In this document: positions 1 through 10,200 of the stretch, piece by piece
Layout of the letters: every line of letters starts with the position of its first letter
Numbering within the stretch: position 1 is the first letter of the stretch
From: Helicobacter sp.
GTDB taxonomy: Bacteria; Campylobacterota; Campylobacteria; Campylobacterales; Helicobacteraceae
Length of the DNA: 24,910 nucleotides
Direction of reading: 5' to 3'
Assembly (NCBI RefSeq): GCF_014799995.1
Contig: NZ_JAAVGY010000038.1
Span: forward strand, 1-24,910
Notes under the pieces: generated by a model
Told to the model about the DNA's origin: nothing
What the model saw: the letters and a program-made list of their open reading frames with translations, nothing else
Database searches by the model: none
Made by a program: the position numbers and the translations under genes

Positions 1-1167
1 ATATTTTTGCAAGACAAAACCGAAGCTTTTACCCTAAGCAATGGCGGGGGTTGTTTTTTTACCACGCTTAAAGGCGCGATTACAGGATTTCACGCACACA
101 CTATTTTGGTAGATGACCCGATAAAAGTAAGCGAGATGACAAGCAAGAGTGCTAGGGATTGTGTCAATCGCAACTTCACTGGAAGCGTTTTAAGTAGGCT
201 TTTAGGAGATGAAGCAAGTATTATTATTCTAATGCAAAGATTAGGCGATGAGGACTTATGCGGATACCTCACAAATCCGCGCAACTTTGAGAATGAAATC
301 TGCGAGGATTGGAATATCGTGAAGCTTCAAGCCATTAACAAAGAGGCTAAAGATTTTGCGATAGGAAAATTTGCCTACCATAGAGCTGCAAATACTCCAT
401 TATTTCCTGCAAGGCATAGTTTAGAATCCCTACAACACTTAAGACTTGCAATGGGGGAAGATGAGTTTGCCACGCAATACCAACAAGAGCCACAAGCAAC
501 AGAAGCGGGATTCTTTGATAAGCAATATTACAGGGAGATTCCGCTTTATGAACTTGGAGAGCATAATCTCTATATCTTCGTGGATAATGCTACAAGTATG
601 AACACAAGGGCAGATAATAGAGCCATAGGCACGATTGCAGTAGATAAAAAGGACGGATTAGAACGTTATACACTGCTTGATTTGAGCTTTGGGATTTGGA
701 GTGAAGAAGAAACTTGTGCGCAGATTATAGAAATGTGCCTAAGCTATCCAAAGGCGAGCGTGTATATTGAAAGAGAGGGAGGCGGAGAGACACTCAATAG
801 AATCTTGCAAAAAGAGATTATCCGCGCAAATTCAAATTTAAAAACAAAAGCACAAGAAATCATCACGAATCAAATTAATGTGTATAGCGCAAGCCGCAAA
901 ATCTCTAAGGTTGAAAAAATCAAAGCCCTAAGAAGCTACTACAATACAGGTTATTTGTGCGTGAAAATCGGAGCAAGAGGCAAAGAGCAGTTTCTAAAAG
1001 AGCTTTTGAGTTTCAATCCAACCAAGCCATTCTTAAAAGATGATTGTATAGACATTGTAGCAAGTGCAGTTGCACACACAGAAGTCAAAGCCCCTTATAT
1101 AAAAGAGCAAAGAGTGGCAAATTCAAATAGATTTAAAGCTTTAAGAGCTAGAAGCTGGAACATTTAA
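1..1167 (+). CDS. Phage terminase large subunit, C-terminal part (5' end outside window)
   Basis: The frame is open from the first base, so the gene begins to the left and only its C-terminal part is here. The large terminase is the ATP-driven motor and nuclease that packages phage DNA through the portal. The ATPase end shows a Walker B segment (TILVDDPI, about 105-120) and the coupling segment IIILMQRLGDEDL (about 220-260), which corresponds to the TRW..DDL stretch of gp17-like terminases. The Walker A lies off the edge. The RNase H-like nuclease is recognisable from FVDNATSMN with ADNRAIGTI, then YIEREGGG, then DDCIDIVASAVAH, giving the expected acidic residues in order. It resembles the TIGR01630/Terminase_6C type, as judged by eye. 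A TTG at 7 is the first possible start inside the window but is not the real one. The ribosome binding site of the next gene lies just past its stop. Confidence 0.9.
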   Translation: MFLQDKTEAFTLSNGGGCFFTTLKGAITGFHAHTILVDDPIKVSEMTSKSARDCVNRNFTGSVLSRLLGDEASIIILMQRLGDEDLCGYLTNPRNFENEICEDWNIVKLQAINKEAKDFAIGKFAYHRAANTPLFPARHSLESLQHLRLAMGEDEFATQYQQEPQATEAGFFDKQYYREIPLYELGEHNLYIFVDNATSMNTRADNRAIGTIAVDKKDGLERYTLLDLSFGIWSEEETCAQIIEMCLSYPKASVYIEREGGGETLNRILQKEIIRANSNLKTKAQEIITNQINVYSASRKISKVEKIKALRSYYNTGYLCVKIGARGKEQFLKELLSFNPTKPFLKDDCIDIVASAVAHTEVKAPYIKEQRVANSNRFKALRARSWNI

Positions 1168-1178
1168 AAGGAATTATA

Positions 1179-1343
1179 ATGAAAAAGAAACGCCTAAAGG
1201 CAGAAATCAAAGAATTAGAAGCGCATTTGGAGATTTTAGAGAAAAAATTCGCGGTTCTGGAAATTGTTGTGAAATGGCAAAGCCAAAAGTTAGATTCCGC
1301 TAGAGAGATAAGAATCAAGAAAGAGGGATTAAAAAGGTTGTAG
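1179..1343 (+). CDS. Small coiled-coil protein, 54 aa
   Basis: This short gene starts 11 bases after the terminase stop, with AAAGGA correctly placed before the ATG at 1179, and it ends at TAG 1341-1343. The product begins MKKKRLKAEIKELEAHLEIL and is almost entirely charged with heptad-spaced Leu, Ile and Val, so a single helix or coiled coil is expected. It has no signal peptide or membrane segment. I recognise no family. Position and spacing suggest co-transcription with the terminase, and a packaging or head accessory role is possible but only inferred. Confidence 0.6.
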   Translation: MKKKRLKAEIKELEAHLEILEKKFAVLEIVVKWQSQKLDSAREIRIKKEGLKRL

Positions 1344-1380
1344 TCAAATTTTCTAATAATATTTTTTGTAAAATGTTATT

Positions 1381-2079
1381 ATGAATAAAATTTTTCTCTC
1401 CCTAGCCTTTTTTGCTTCTTTTATCTTTGCAGATTCTTTTGCAGAATCCAAAAGGATTCTCACAAAATTTTATGCAGAAAATCCGCAATTTATGCAAGAT
1501 TTTTACTGCAATGCACCTTTTAGAATCGTAAAAAATAAACTAGAGATTATCCCTAGTGAAGCTTATAGCCCACGCAATCCAAAGACTAAAAAGGGGCAAA
1601 TCAATCAAAGAGCTAGGTTCATTGAATGGGAACACATTATGCCCGCACATAATTTTGGAAAACATTTGCTTTGTTGGAGACAAGGGGGGCGCAAGGCTTG
1701 CCAAAAAGACAAAATATTTCAAAAAATGGAAGCAGACTTGCAAAACCTTGCCCCAGCAATTGGAGAGATTAACGAGGATAGAAATAATTACAGATATGCG
1801 CAATCCCCAAAATATACGCGATTTGGGCAATATGGAAAATGCAAAGTTTTCACAGATTTTAAAGGAAAGAGATTCTACCCTGCTGATTATTCTAAAGGTT
1901 GGATTGCGCGAAGCTACTTATATATGAGCAAAACTTATAATATTAGGTTATCTAGTCAAGAAAAAAAGCTAATGGAATCTTGGAGCAAAAAATATCCTAT
2001 GAACGAAAGAGAAAAAGCTTTCAGGGAATTTGCTACCAACCAAAACTCGCATATTGAAAACTCTAGCGATAAACAATAA
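1381..2079 (+). CDS. Secreted endonuclease I (Dns/NucM/EndA family DNase)
   Basis: This 232 aa protein has the full pattern of the endonuclease I family (PF04231), a beta-beta-alpha-metal nuclease that degrades DNA non-specifically outside the cytoplasm. The N-terminus (residues 1-17, MNKIFLSLAFFASFIFA) is a signal peptide. The catalytic stretch is WEHIMPAHNFG (83-93), with H85 as probable general base. DLQNLAPAIGEINEDRNNYR (119-138) supplies the metal-binding Asn, and RFYPADYSKGWIARSYLYM (164-182) is the conserved C-terminal block. Cys43, 98, 107 and 154 could form two disulfides, as expected in the periplasm. No good ribosome binding site precedes the ATG; a TAAAAT at 1369-1374 may be the -10 of its own promoter, giving a very short leader. 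It sits between packaging and lysis genes and looks like cargo. In Campylobacter jejuni, homologous prophage-encoded Dns enzymes reduce natural transformation, and the same effect is likely here. Confidence 0.92.
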   Translation: MNKIFLSLAFFASFIFADSFAESKRILTKFYAENPQFMQDFYCNAPFRIVKNKLEIIPSEAYSPRNPKTKKGQINQRARFIEWEHIMPAHNFGKHLLCWRQGGRKACQKDKIFQKMEADLQNLAPAIGEINEDRNNYRYAQSPKYTRFGQYGKCKVFTDFKGKRFYPADYSKGWIARSYLYMSKTYNIRLSSQEKKLMESWSKKYPMNEREKAFREFATNQNSHIENSSDKQ

Positions 2080-2093
2080 TAATCCCTTAAACA

Positions 2094-2131
2094 TTTCACG
2101 CCTTTAATTTACAAGCAGAATTGCCTAAAAT
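2094..2131 (+). promoter_or_regulatory. Candidate phage late promoter, copy 1
   Basis: The element is TTTCACGCCTTTAATT (2094-2109) followed by CTAAAATATGCAAAA, with a TAAAAT -10-like hexamer at 2126-2131. The interval from the first T of TTTCAC to the first T of TAAAAT is 32 bases. The same two blocks with exactly the same interval occur before the scaffold/coat genes at 18404-18441. It would drive the spanin, portal and giant polyvalent genes. Confidence 0.5.
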
Positions 2132-2149
2132 ATGCAAAAAGGGTAAATT

Positions 2150-2482
2150 ATGCAGATTTTAGGAATTTTAGGAAAATTGGATTTAAAGGTTATTCTCTCT
2201 TTGCTTGTCGCGCTTTTAAGTTTGGGACTTGTGTTTTTTGCCTATCAAAATGCAGAGTTAAAAGAAAATTTAGGAAAAGCACAACTAGAATTAGCAATTA
2301 AAACAGACAATCAAAGCAAGCTATTAGAAAGCCTAGAATCCCAAAACAAAGCCTTGTCAGCCTTAAGAGTGCAAAAAAGCGAAATCTCCACACAAGCAAT
2401 AGAAAAAATCACAATCAAAGATTCTAATTGCAAAGAGGAGCTTAAAGCCTACAAAGAGTTATTTAAGGAGCTTGGCAAATAA
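2150..2482 (+). CDS. Small membrane-anchored coiled-coil protein, candidate inner-membrane spanin (Rz-like)
   Basis: This 110 aa protein has one N-terminal membrane helix (about residues 12-31), then a periplasm-facing charged helix or coiled coil (33-88), then a short tail with one Cys at about 94. That architecture is typical of i-spanins, which join an outer-membrane partner to fuse both membranes at lysis. The family assignment rests on architecture and on position beside virion genes, not on a sequence motif. No o-spanin, holin or endolysin is visible in the window. AAAAAGGG precedes the ATG at 2150. The 3' end overlaps the portal reading frame, and its TAA forms TAATG with a downstream ATG at 2482. 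It could instead be a structural or lysis-control membrane protein. Confidence 0.5.
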   Translation: MQILGILGKLDLKVILSLLVALLSLGLVFFAYQNAELKENLGKAQLELAIKTDNQSKLLESLESQNKALSALRVQKSEISTQAIEKITIKDSNCKEELKAYKELFKELGK

Positions 2483-4223
2483 TGGAACATACGCAACTAA
2501 AAAACTTTTTGAACTAGATTTGAGCGCGAATATTAACTCACTTAGAGAGCACGAAGAGAGTGTGCAATACTACCACGCAGAGCAACTTCCGCCAGATGTC
2601 AAAGCAGTGATTGAAGCGCGAGGGGGAGTTAAGATTGTGGAGAATATCTACAAAATGCTTGTCAATAAGATTTTAGGCTACAAAATCGCAAGCATTCAAG
2701 AAGTCAAGGTGAGCGGACGACAAGAGCAAGACAAGGCATTAGCGGATTTACTCAATGACCTAACCAAAGTATTCTCCCAAAGCCCACAATACGATAAAAG
2801 TATCATCAAAAAAGACTTTGAACTTATCAATGGTATGGCAGTTTTAGAGTTAGGATTAAAGAGTGATACACAAAACGATATAGAAATCACGCTTAAAAGC
2901 GTGCCTGTAAAATGTTTCTTGATTGACAAATACTCCACTGACGCTAGCGCAAATGATTCTAGGAGATTCCACAAATGCTTGAATATTCCTTTAAATCAAG
3001 CACGGAGATTTTTTGGAGAGCAAGACTTTGAAATCGTGGATAATGAGGAATACGATGAGCGCGTGAATCTAAAGGAAAGCTGGATTAAAGAGGATACACC
3101 ACAAGGCGCGGTGTGGAATCGCTACTTTTGGGATAATTTCAAAATCCTAAAAAGAGAAATTAAACCATTTAAAAACAATATTCACCCCTTTGTGATAGGA
3201 AAATTTAAGATAGACCATAATAACCAATGGTATGGGCTATTTCGTGAAATTAAAAGCTTGCAAGATTATATCAACTTCGCCGAAAATAGAATGGCAAATA
3301 TGCTAGGGAGTATTAAGGGATTCTATGAGCAAGATGCAGTCAAAGACGGAGATGAGTTTGCACAGAATGCAAGCATAGATAATGCCATTGTCGCAGTCAA
3401 TCCCGGTGCCATTAGTGGAAATAAGATTCAGTTTGTCAATCAAAACTCTAATGTTGTAGCAATCTCTCAAAAAGTCAATGAAAAAAGACAGATTGCCAAA
3501 ATCCTAAGCGGACTAAATGACGAAGCCTTAGGTGTCGCACAAAATCGCCAAAGCGGTGTGGCAATCGCACAAAGACGAGACGCAGGGCTTATGGGGCTGC
3601 AAGATTACATTAAAGCTTCAGACGAAATGGAAAAGGAACTCTTTATGAAAGTGCTTGACTTAATGCAGCACTATTTTACCAAAAAGCAAACTTTTAAAAT
3701 TGTGGATAAGAAAGTAGGCGAACGTTATTTTGAAATTAATAGCAATGCAGAGAATCGCATTAAAATAGGCAAGTTTGATTTAGTCTATCAAAGCAGCCTC
3801 AAAATGCAAGGTAGAGAGGAGAGATTCGCACATTGGAGTGAAATGCTAAAAACCATTTCAAGCATTAAGCCCGAACTTGTAGGGGATTTGCTACCGCTAA
3901 TGCTAAAAGACACCGATTCACCTATTGTCGCAGAGGTAGAGGAACTCATCGCAAACCACAAGGCATTAGCAGAACAAAGTGCGCAACAAACTCAACCATT
4001 ACAACAGGCACAATTTGAGTTAGAGTTGCAAACACTTCAAGCAAAAGTTGCACAAATGATGGCACAAGCAAGGAAATACGAAGCGCAGGGCGCATTAGCC
4101 GAGCAAGTGGCACAAAAACAAGCACAAGAAAACGCACAGCCACAACAGCCACAAAGCCACGAGGGAGAGAATCCCACAGCAAACAAAGTATTGCAGACCA
4201 ACAAAGGTTTAGACTTAAGATAA
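2472..4223 (+). CDS. Phage portal protein (P22-like)
   Basis: The portal is the dodecameric ring at the head vertex, where the terminase docks and DNA passes. The 583 aa product resembles P22-type podoviral portals by eye: an N-terminal wing region, a core around GDEFAQNASIDNAIVAVNPG, the segment RQSGVAIAQRRDAGLMGLQD, and a C-terminal helical, Gln/Ala-rich tail (about 490-583, many QAQ and QPQ runs) that would form the barrel. The start is uncertain. The open frame allows a TTG at 2472, only one base after AAGGAG. An ATG at 2482 has the same AAGGAG at good spacing and overlaps the preceding stop, but is in another frame and would need a -1 shift at 2499-2505. The next start in frame, TTG 2520, lacks a ribosome binding site. 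The giant polyvalent gene follows after 9 bases. Confidence 0.85.
   Translation: MANNGTYATKKLFELDLSANINSLREHEESVQYYHAEQLPPDVKAVIEARGGVKIVENIYKMLVNKILGYKIASIQEVKVSGRQEQDKALADLLNDLTKVFSQSPQYDKSIIKKDFELINGMAVLELGLKSDTQNDIEITLKSVPVKCFLIDKYSTDASANDSRRFHKCLNIPLNQARRFFGEQDFEIVDNEEYDERVNLKESWIKEDTPQGAVWNRYFWDNFKILKREIKPFKNNIHPFVIGKFKIDHNNQWYGLFREIKSLQDYINFAENRMANMLGSIKGFYEQDAVKDGDEFAQNASIDNAIVAVNPGAISGNKIQFVNQNSNVVAISQKVNEKRQIAKILSGLNDEALGVAQNRQSGVAIAQRRDAGLMGLQDYIKASDEMEKELFMKVLDLMQHYFTKKQTFKIVDKKVGERYFEINSNAENRIKIGKFDLVYQSSLKMQGREERFAHWSEMLKTISSIKPELVGDLLPLMLKDTDSPIVAEVEELIANHKALAEQSAQQTQPLQQAQFELELQTLQAKVAQMMAQARKYEAQGALAEQVAQKQAQENAQPQQPQSHEGENPTANKVLQTNKGLDLR
2499..2505 (+). other. Possible -1 slippery heptamer A AAA AAC at the portal start
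   Basis: Reading from ATG 2482, the codons CTA AAA AAC place a textbook -1 slippery heptamer (A AAA AAC) in the correct phase. Without a slip the reading stops at TAG 2515-2517 after 11 codons. With a -1 slip it continues as CTT TTT GAA, exactly the portal frame. A lost A in the A6 run would look the same. Confidence 0.35.
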
Positions 4224-4232
4224 GGAGAGGAA

Positions 4233-7200
4233 ATGGAGCAAACACAAAAACTAAAAAAATACGACTTTGAAAAGGCATTCAAAAGCGGGTATTCCAAAAG
4301 CCAAATCGTGAATAGCTTAAGGAATAATTATGATACAAACTTAGATTGGGAAAGAATAAATGAGGATTTAAAAGAGCTTAAACCCAAAGAACGCGATGAA
4401 GTTCTCTTTGATTCTCTCTATAATCATCAAGATAGCTGGGGAATCTTGGGGCTTAAAACCAAAGAGCAACCTAAAGGGTTACAAAACAGAATCCTAAGCG
4501 ACAATCAAATCCAAGACATTAATCAAGAAGTGCAAAAGTTGCCACAATGGGCGATAGAATCCGCGCTAAAACCACAAATAATAGGAGAAGCACTTGGAAT
4601 CAATGGTTTTTGGAAATTGTTCCAGAACAAAGAGGAAATCGCACGCAGCAACGCGCTTAAAAATGCGTTGGATAAAGGGATTGCGCAAAAGCTAGAAAAA
4701 GGCGAAGAATTAAGCATTGGCGAGATGATGAGATATTATCAAGCAAATGAGGGAATGAAGGGATTTTTCTCTCCTAAAGCACACTATCAAAAACAAAAAG
4801 AGCTTGAAAAAATCGCACAAACTGACTTTCAAAACCTAGATGAATCCCAAAAGAAAGAACTTAAGAGGCAATATCGCATTACAAGGCTATGGAATGATGA
4901 GAGAGAACTCCACGAGAAATTAAAAGACGCACAGACTAAAAAGGAAGCAGACGCACACACGCAAGCAGTATCCGAGCGATTAGAACGCGATATTATTAAC
5001 CTACAACGCACTTATGAAAATATTTTCAAGAGTGGCGTGGATTATTTGAATGATTCCACAGAGCAAAGCGACAGATACAAGGAGATGATACAAGAAAGCG
5101 CACTTAGTTTAGGATTTGATGGAATCGGATTTAAGGGCGATAGAATCTATGCTTTTAAAGGAGATAAAGCAATCTTCATTGACGATGGCTTTTTTCATAA
5201 TCTAGGGCAGATTCTTGGCACAAATGCCTTTGATATAGGCGGAAGTATTACAGGGGCAATTGCAGGGGCAAAAAGAGGCAAGGGAAAGATTGGCACGCTT
5301 GCAGGAGGTATAGCAGGAGGTGCAATAGGCGCGGGATTAGGAGGAATCGCGGATAGTATCATTGCGCAATTTAATGCAAGAGGAGAATTTAATCTCGCAG
5401 ACGCACTTTTAACAGGTGCAGAATCCGCAACCTTTGACATTGCAGGAGGACTTATCGTAAGTGGTGGGGCAAAGGCAGTCAAAGGCGCAGCAAAAGGTGT
5501 GCAAAGACTCTTAGACCTTGCCATTCCGGTTTCCGTTCTTAAAAACTCTATTGGAAGTGAAAACATACAAGCCGCTAAGGAACTCATAGAGCAGACACTT
5601 ACACCAGAGCAAAAAGACGATATTTTGGAGTTTTCTAAAAGCTTTGGAGGGAATCTTGAATTAGAGGGTAAAGACACGCTCTTGACTAAGGGCGCGGAAT
5701 ATCTTACTGCTAAATATGGTGCGGATTCCACAATAGCCAAAGTCGCAAACAGCTTAGAGAATTATTCTAGGGCACACAACAAGGCGCAAGCACGAGAGGA
5801 AATACTCACGCTTATCCGAGCCGATGAAAGCGGGCGAACTCTAGGAATCTTGCTAGAAGTAGCAAAAAACTCTACCCTTGCGAATAAAAACTTACGCGAG
5901 ATTCTAAATGCGACAAGCTATAAGCTTAAAAAAGAGATTGAGGGATTAGGGCTTAAACCAAATGCGCTAAAGGAAATTTTTGCAGACTTAAAAAAGGGCA
6001 CACAAGAGGATTATGACGAGGTGTTTAATAAGATTTTAGGCGATTTGTATGGAGATGAAAAAGTCGTGCTAAATGGAGAGGCTTATGCGAAGTTTCGGCA
6101 GGATCTAGGCGATTTAATAGAGCTTGACCCTCAGGGAATGCAGTTTTTACGCTTCGTGGAGAAAAGAATCTATGACCCAAATGGCGTGAATTTCGTTCAA
6201 CTAAACAACGCACGAAAGATTCTAAATGAATTTTGTGATGATATGGCAAATCCTAGCACAAAAAAGTTTATTGAAAATGAAGTAAAAGCCACGCTTAGAG
6301 AAGATATAGAAAGCGGGATTCAAAAGATACTCCTAACCCGCCCTGATAATTATGAAATCGCAAAAAGAATGTATGATACAGCCTTAGGCGATTATTCTGT
6401 AATGAAAGACGCATTCAAAACGCTTAAAGACTTAGAATTTAATGATTTATCCAAGAAAAACACAGAGATAATGGATAATCTCTTAAATTTTATTCAAGGC
6501 GATGGAGGAGAAAAAGAGATAAACAACTACTCCTTGCTTACAAAAGGACTTAAAAAAGAGCAAATAGAGAGCTTAGAACTCAATGCCTTAAATAGAATCT
6601 ATGAAAAAAACTTGCTTAAAGACAGCAGGGATTCTACCTTTGAAGTCTTTAATAGTGCGAAATTTTTAGAGGATACCGCAAAGCTAAGAGAGATATTCCA
6701 AAGCGACAATGCTAAGAAGTTTGTAGAGATAATGCAAGGATTCAATAGGCTTTTTGGCAATGACGCAAGGATTGCATTAGAGCTAGGATTTGCCAATCCA
6801 CCCAAAGAGGGAAGCGCGATTGCGCAGAGTGTCAAAGGAGCAATAGAGCAAAAAATCGTGAAAGGAATCTTTGGAATCTTAATGCGCAATTTGCCAACAA
6901 ATAATAAAGTTATAGACAAATTAGGCTTTAAAGAAAAAGTGCAGAAAATGGCACTCGCACACCACATAGAGCAAGCATTAAAGAGCGCGTATTCTATCAA
7001 TGATTTTAATTTCACACTTAAAAAAATAGGAAATGACCCAAACACGCCAACGCCCACAAGAATGGCAATAGAATCTTTTAACAAAGAGCTAACCAAACTC
7101 CTAGAGGAAGCCCGAGAAAACGCGGATATTTCCAAAAATGCAAAAGAGCTGGAGGAAGCTTTAGGCAAGGCAAACCTACAAGATACACAAGCAGACTTTG

Positions 7201-10200
7201 GCACAAACTACCCGCAGTTTTACCACAAAGGCAGTGAAGCGATTGCACACTTACTAGAGACAAAAAGCGGACAAGTGCAAGGGGCGTTTTATAGGGAGGA
7301 TTTGCAAAGTTTAAGCGGTAATGGTGAGATTGATTTGGTTTGGGGAGAAATCACTGATAAGACAAATCACAAAGGCTATGGCTTAGCGCATATTATAGAC
7401 AAACACCCCGAGCTTGATTTAAACAAAATCCCCGAGATAGTAGAAAATGGTAAATTAGTAAATCAAAATGGCACAAATACAATATGGCACAAACAAGGCG
7501 ACAAATATTACAAAGTAGGAATCTCTAAAGGTTTTAAAGGAAGTGGAGAAAATCAATGGGTAATTACCGCTTATGAAGTAAATAGAGAAAAAGACAAGAC
7601 TTTCGGCGATGTCCTTTTTACAGATAAGCAACCCTTACCAAACTCTACCGACATTATACCACAGCCCCAACCAAAAAACACACAAGAAAAGCCAACATTG
7701 CAAGAAAAAATCCAAGCCCTAAAAGCCCAAAGGAAGAAAGAGCTTGAAATCGCACTCCAAGCAAAAATGGCAAAAGAGGCACAAGCTTCTCAAGCCTTAA
7801 GAGAAGCACAGCAAGAGAGGCAAAGAATCAAAGACGCCCAAGTCGGAAAGGCAATCAATGAGATAGATTTGAATCTGCAAGGGGCAATCCGAGCAAGAGC
7901 CTTAAAGCCTACAAGAATAAACCTAGAAAACAAAAGCTATCCTGCGAAGTTTGTCATCATCAAGAAAGAGGATTTAAAGCCAAACTTTGAAACTAAAGGC
8001 ACACAAGGCAGAACCCAAAAGCAAGAAAATGTCATCAAAGACATACAAGAAAATCTAAATCCCAATAAGCTATTCTTTAGCGAGGGGGGATTTGAGGGAT
8101 TGCCAATCATTCTAAGAGATGGACAAGTGAGCGTGGGCAATCACAGAGCAGAGGCTCTAAAGAATCTAAGTCAAGAATCAAAAGTTGCTTATAAGAAAAG
8201 TGCGAAAGAAATCTTTGGCATAGATTTAAAAGATGATGAACTCATTGTCCGAATGCTTGATGAGAGGATTCCAAATGATGAGATTTTAAATCTTTCCTTT
8301 GCAAGCAATGTGGGAAGAGAACAAAACTTGAGCGAAAAGGCATTAAGCACTTTGGGTAAATATCAAGAGAATTTAGACAAACTCCCCACACAAATCTATG
8401 CACAAAATGTAGAGGAAATGCAGCAAATCGTGGCTAAGAGTTTGGATAAAGCCAACAATGGACTAAACACTTTTGATACTAACCTTGCGCTTTTTGCCTC
8501 TTTGGCTAAGAGTAAGGACAAAAACATATTAGACGCAATCAACGCCATAAGTGGAGACGCAGAACAAAAAGCAAAAGTGATTAAAATGTTTGTAGAAAAT
8601 GCAGGAAACTTCCACAATCTAGCAAAACAAACACAACTGCCCAACCTAGATTTGCGCGACTATCTCACACAAGCACTCTATTTCACCGCAAAAGCGGATT
8701 CAAGTCGTGTAGAAAACTTCAAGGAAATTGCACAAGAGATAAAGAGTATCTTGCAAACAACAGACAAGAATGGCAAAAATGCACTCATTGACGATAAGAG
8801 CTATTATGATGAATTAGTGGGCAAGATTATGGGGTATAGCTTTGCGCGATTTAGAGAACTTGAAAATCCAAGTGGTAGCCTTTTTGACTTCCTAGCCAAT
8901 ATCAAGCAAGGATTGAAAGAGGAATTAGAACCCACTCTCTTTAGCGCAGGCAGAGAGCTACAAAGCGCAAATATTTATGATTTCTTAAGTCTTGCAATCA
9001 AAAGCGGAATCCCAAGTAATGAAACAAGCGAAGTGTTAGAATTGCTCCCCCAACTAAAAGCCAAACACGAAGCAATAAAAGAGGCGAACGCAAAAACACT
9101 TAGCAAGAACATTAGCGCACAAGCGGATTCTTTACAAAAGGAAAGCACACAAAATGCCTTAAAGATACTAGAAAATACACAAGGCGCACAAATTCCTAAA
9201 GAATTAAATATTGATACTTTTATGAAAAGCTTAGAAAATGTAGAAAACAAAGAAAATTTCATTAAACATTTGCAGAGCAAAACAGACGCACAAAGCAGAT
9301 TAGCTTATCTTAATCTAGTAGAACCAACGCTCAAAGAATTTGATTTAAAACTCACAAAAGGAGAAAGAGAAAGCTATATTAAGATATTTAATGATGGCAA
9401 TAATTTTTATAGTCTTTTAATCACCCAAGAACAAGATAAACAGCTTATTACATTTTTGCCAAAAGCTAGAATGGATTATATTAAAAGGAGAATTGAAAGT
9501 GCCGACCTTATCCAAACTTTCACCGACCGAGCAAGTAATAATGCGATTGGACTTGCAAACGACATTATACCACAATCCACAAAGGAAGCAATAGACCAAG
9601 CTAATAGGTTTGCAGAACCTTTTTCTAATGAGCAATTTAGCGCATTGCCTAAAGCAAAACAAGCGCAATATCAAAGCCTACAAAAACAAGCAGGGGTGCT
9701 TTACAATAAATATCATCAAGCCAAAGGCGTAGAGGCAAAAAGAGTTTATGAGAAGCAATACAATGCTATGCTAGATAAAATATATAATTTTGAACAAAAG
9801 TATCCTGTGCGAGTGTCAAGCACACAAGTGCAAGTGCGCACAAACACTACACCAAGCTTTACACCCGATGAAATCATAGATGTAGAAATTATAGAAGCCG
9901 AGCCAAGCATACAAAAGCAAATCACTTATAAAAGACACAATCTAAGAGCAAAAGCGATTCAAAGCCTACAAATCAAACTAGAAGCACTTAAGCCTTATCC
10001 GCAAAAGCAAATAGAATACAAAAGGTTAGAATCCCAAATCAATGTGCTAGTAGAGAAGCAACACAAAGAATTGCAACAACCAAGCCTCTTCAGCGAGGAG
10101 GATTTAGCTAAAGCTAAAGAAAATAGTATAATCCAAAATAAAATCACAAAAGGAGAGAAGTATGGCACGACAGATTCCAACAAATCAGGAGAAATTAACA

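Noticed and set aside
1556..1927. Plus-strand 123-codon ORF overlapping the endonuclease gene in another frame.
   Set aside because: The endonuclease frame has all family motifs, and the overlapping frame has no ribosome binding site and no sensible pattern, unlike the nested ORF at 10162.
5195..5740. Long minus-strand ORF opposite the Gly-rich part of the giant gene.
   Set aside because: It is a mirror of GCA/GGA-rich codons on the other strand; its Pro/Ala/Ser/Leu-rich sequence and lack of start signals mark it as a shadow.
7645..9575. TTATACCACA repeated at about 7653 and 9564 (and related at 18315), considered as a DNA repeat or binding site.
   Set aside because: All copies fall on the coding sequence for the IIPQ ending of BECR modules, so protein homology explains them.
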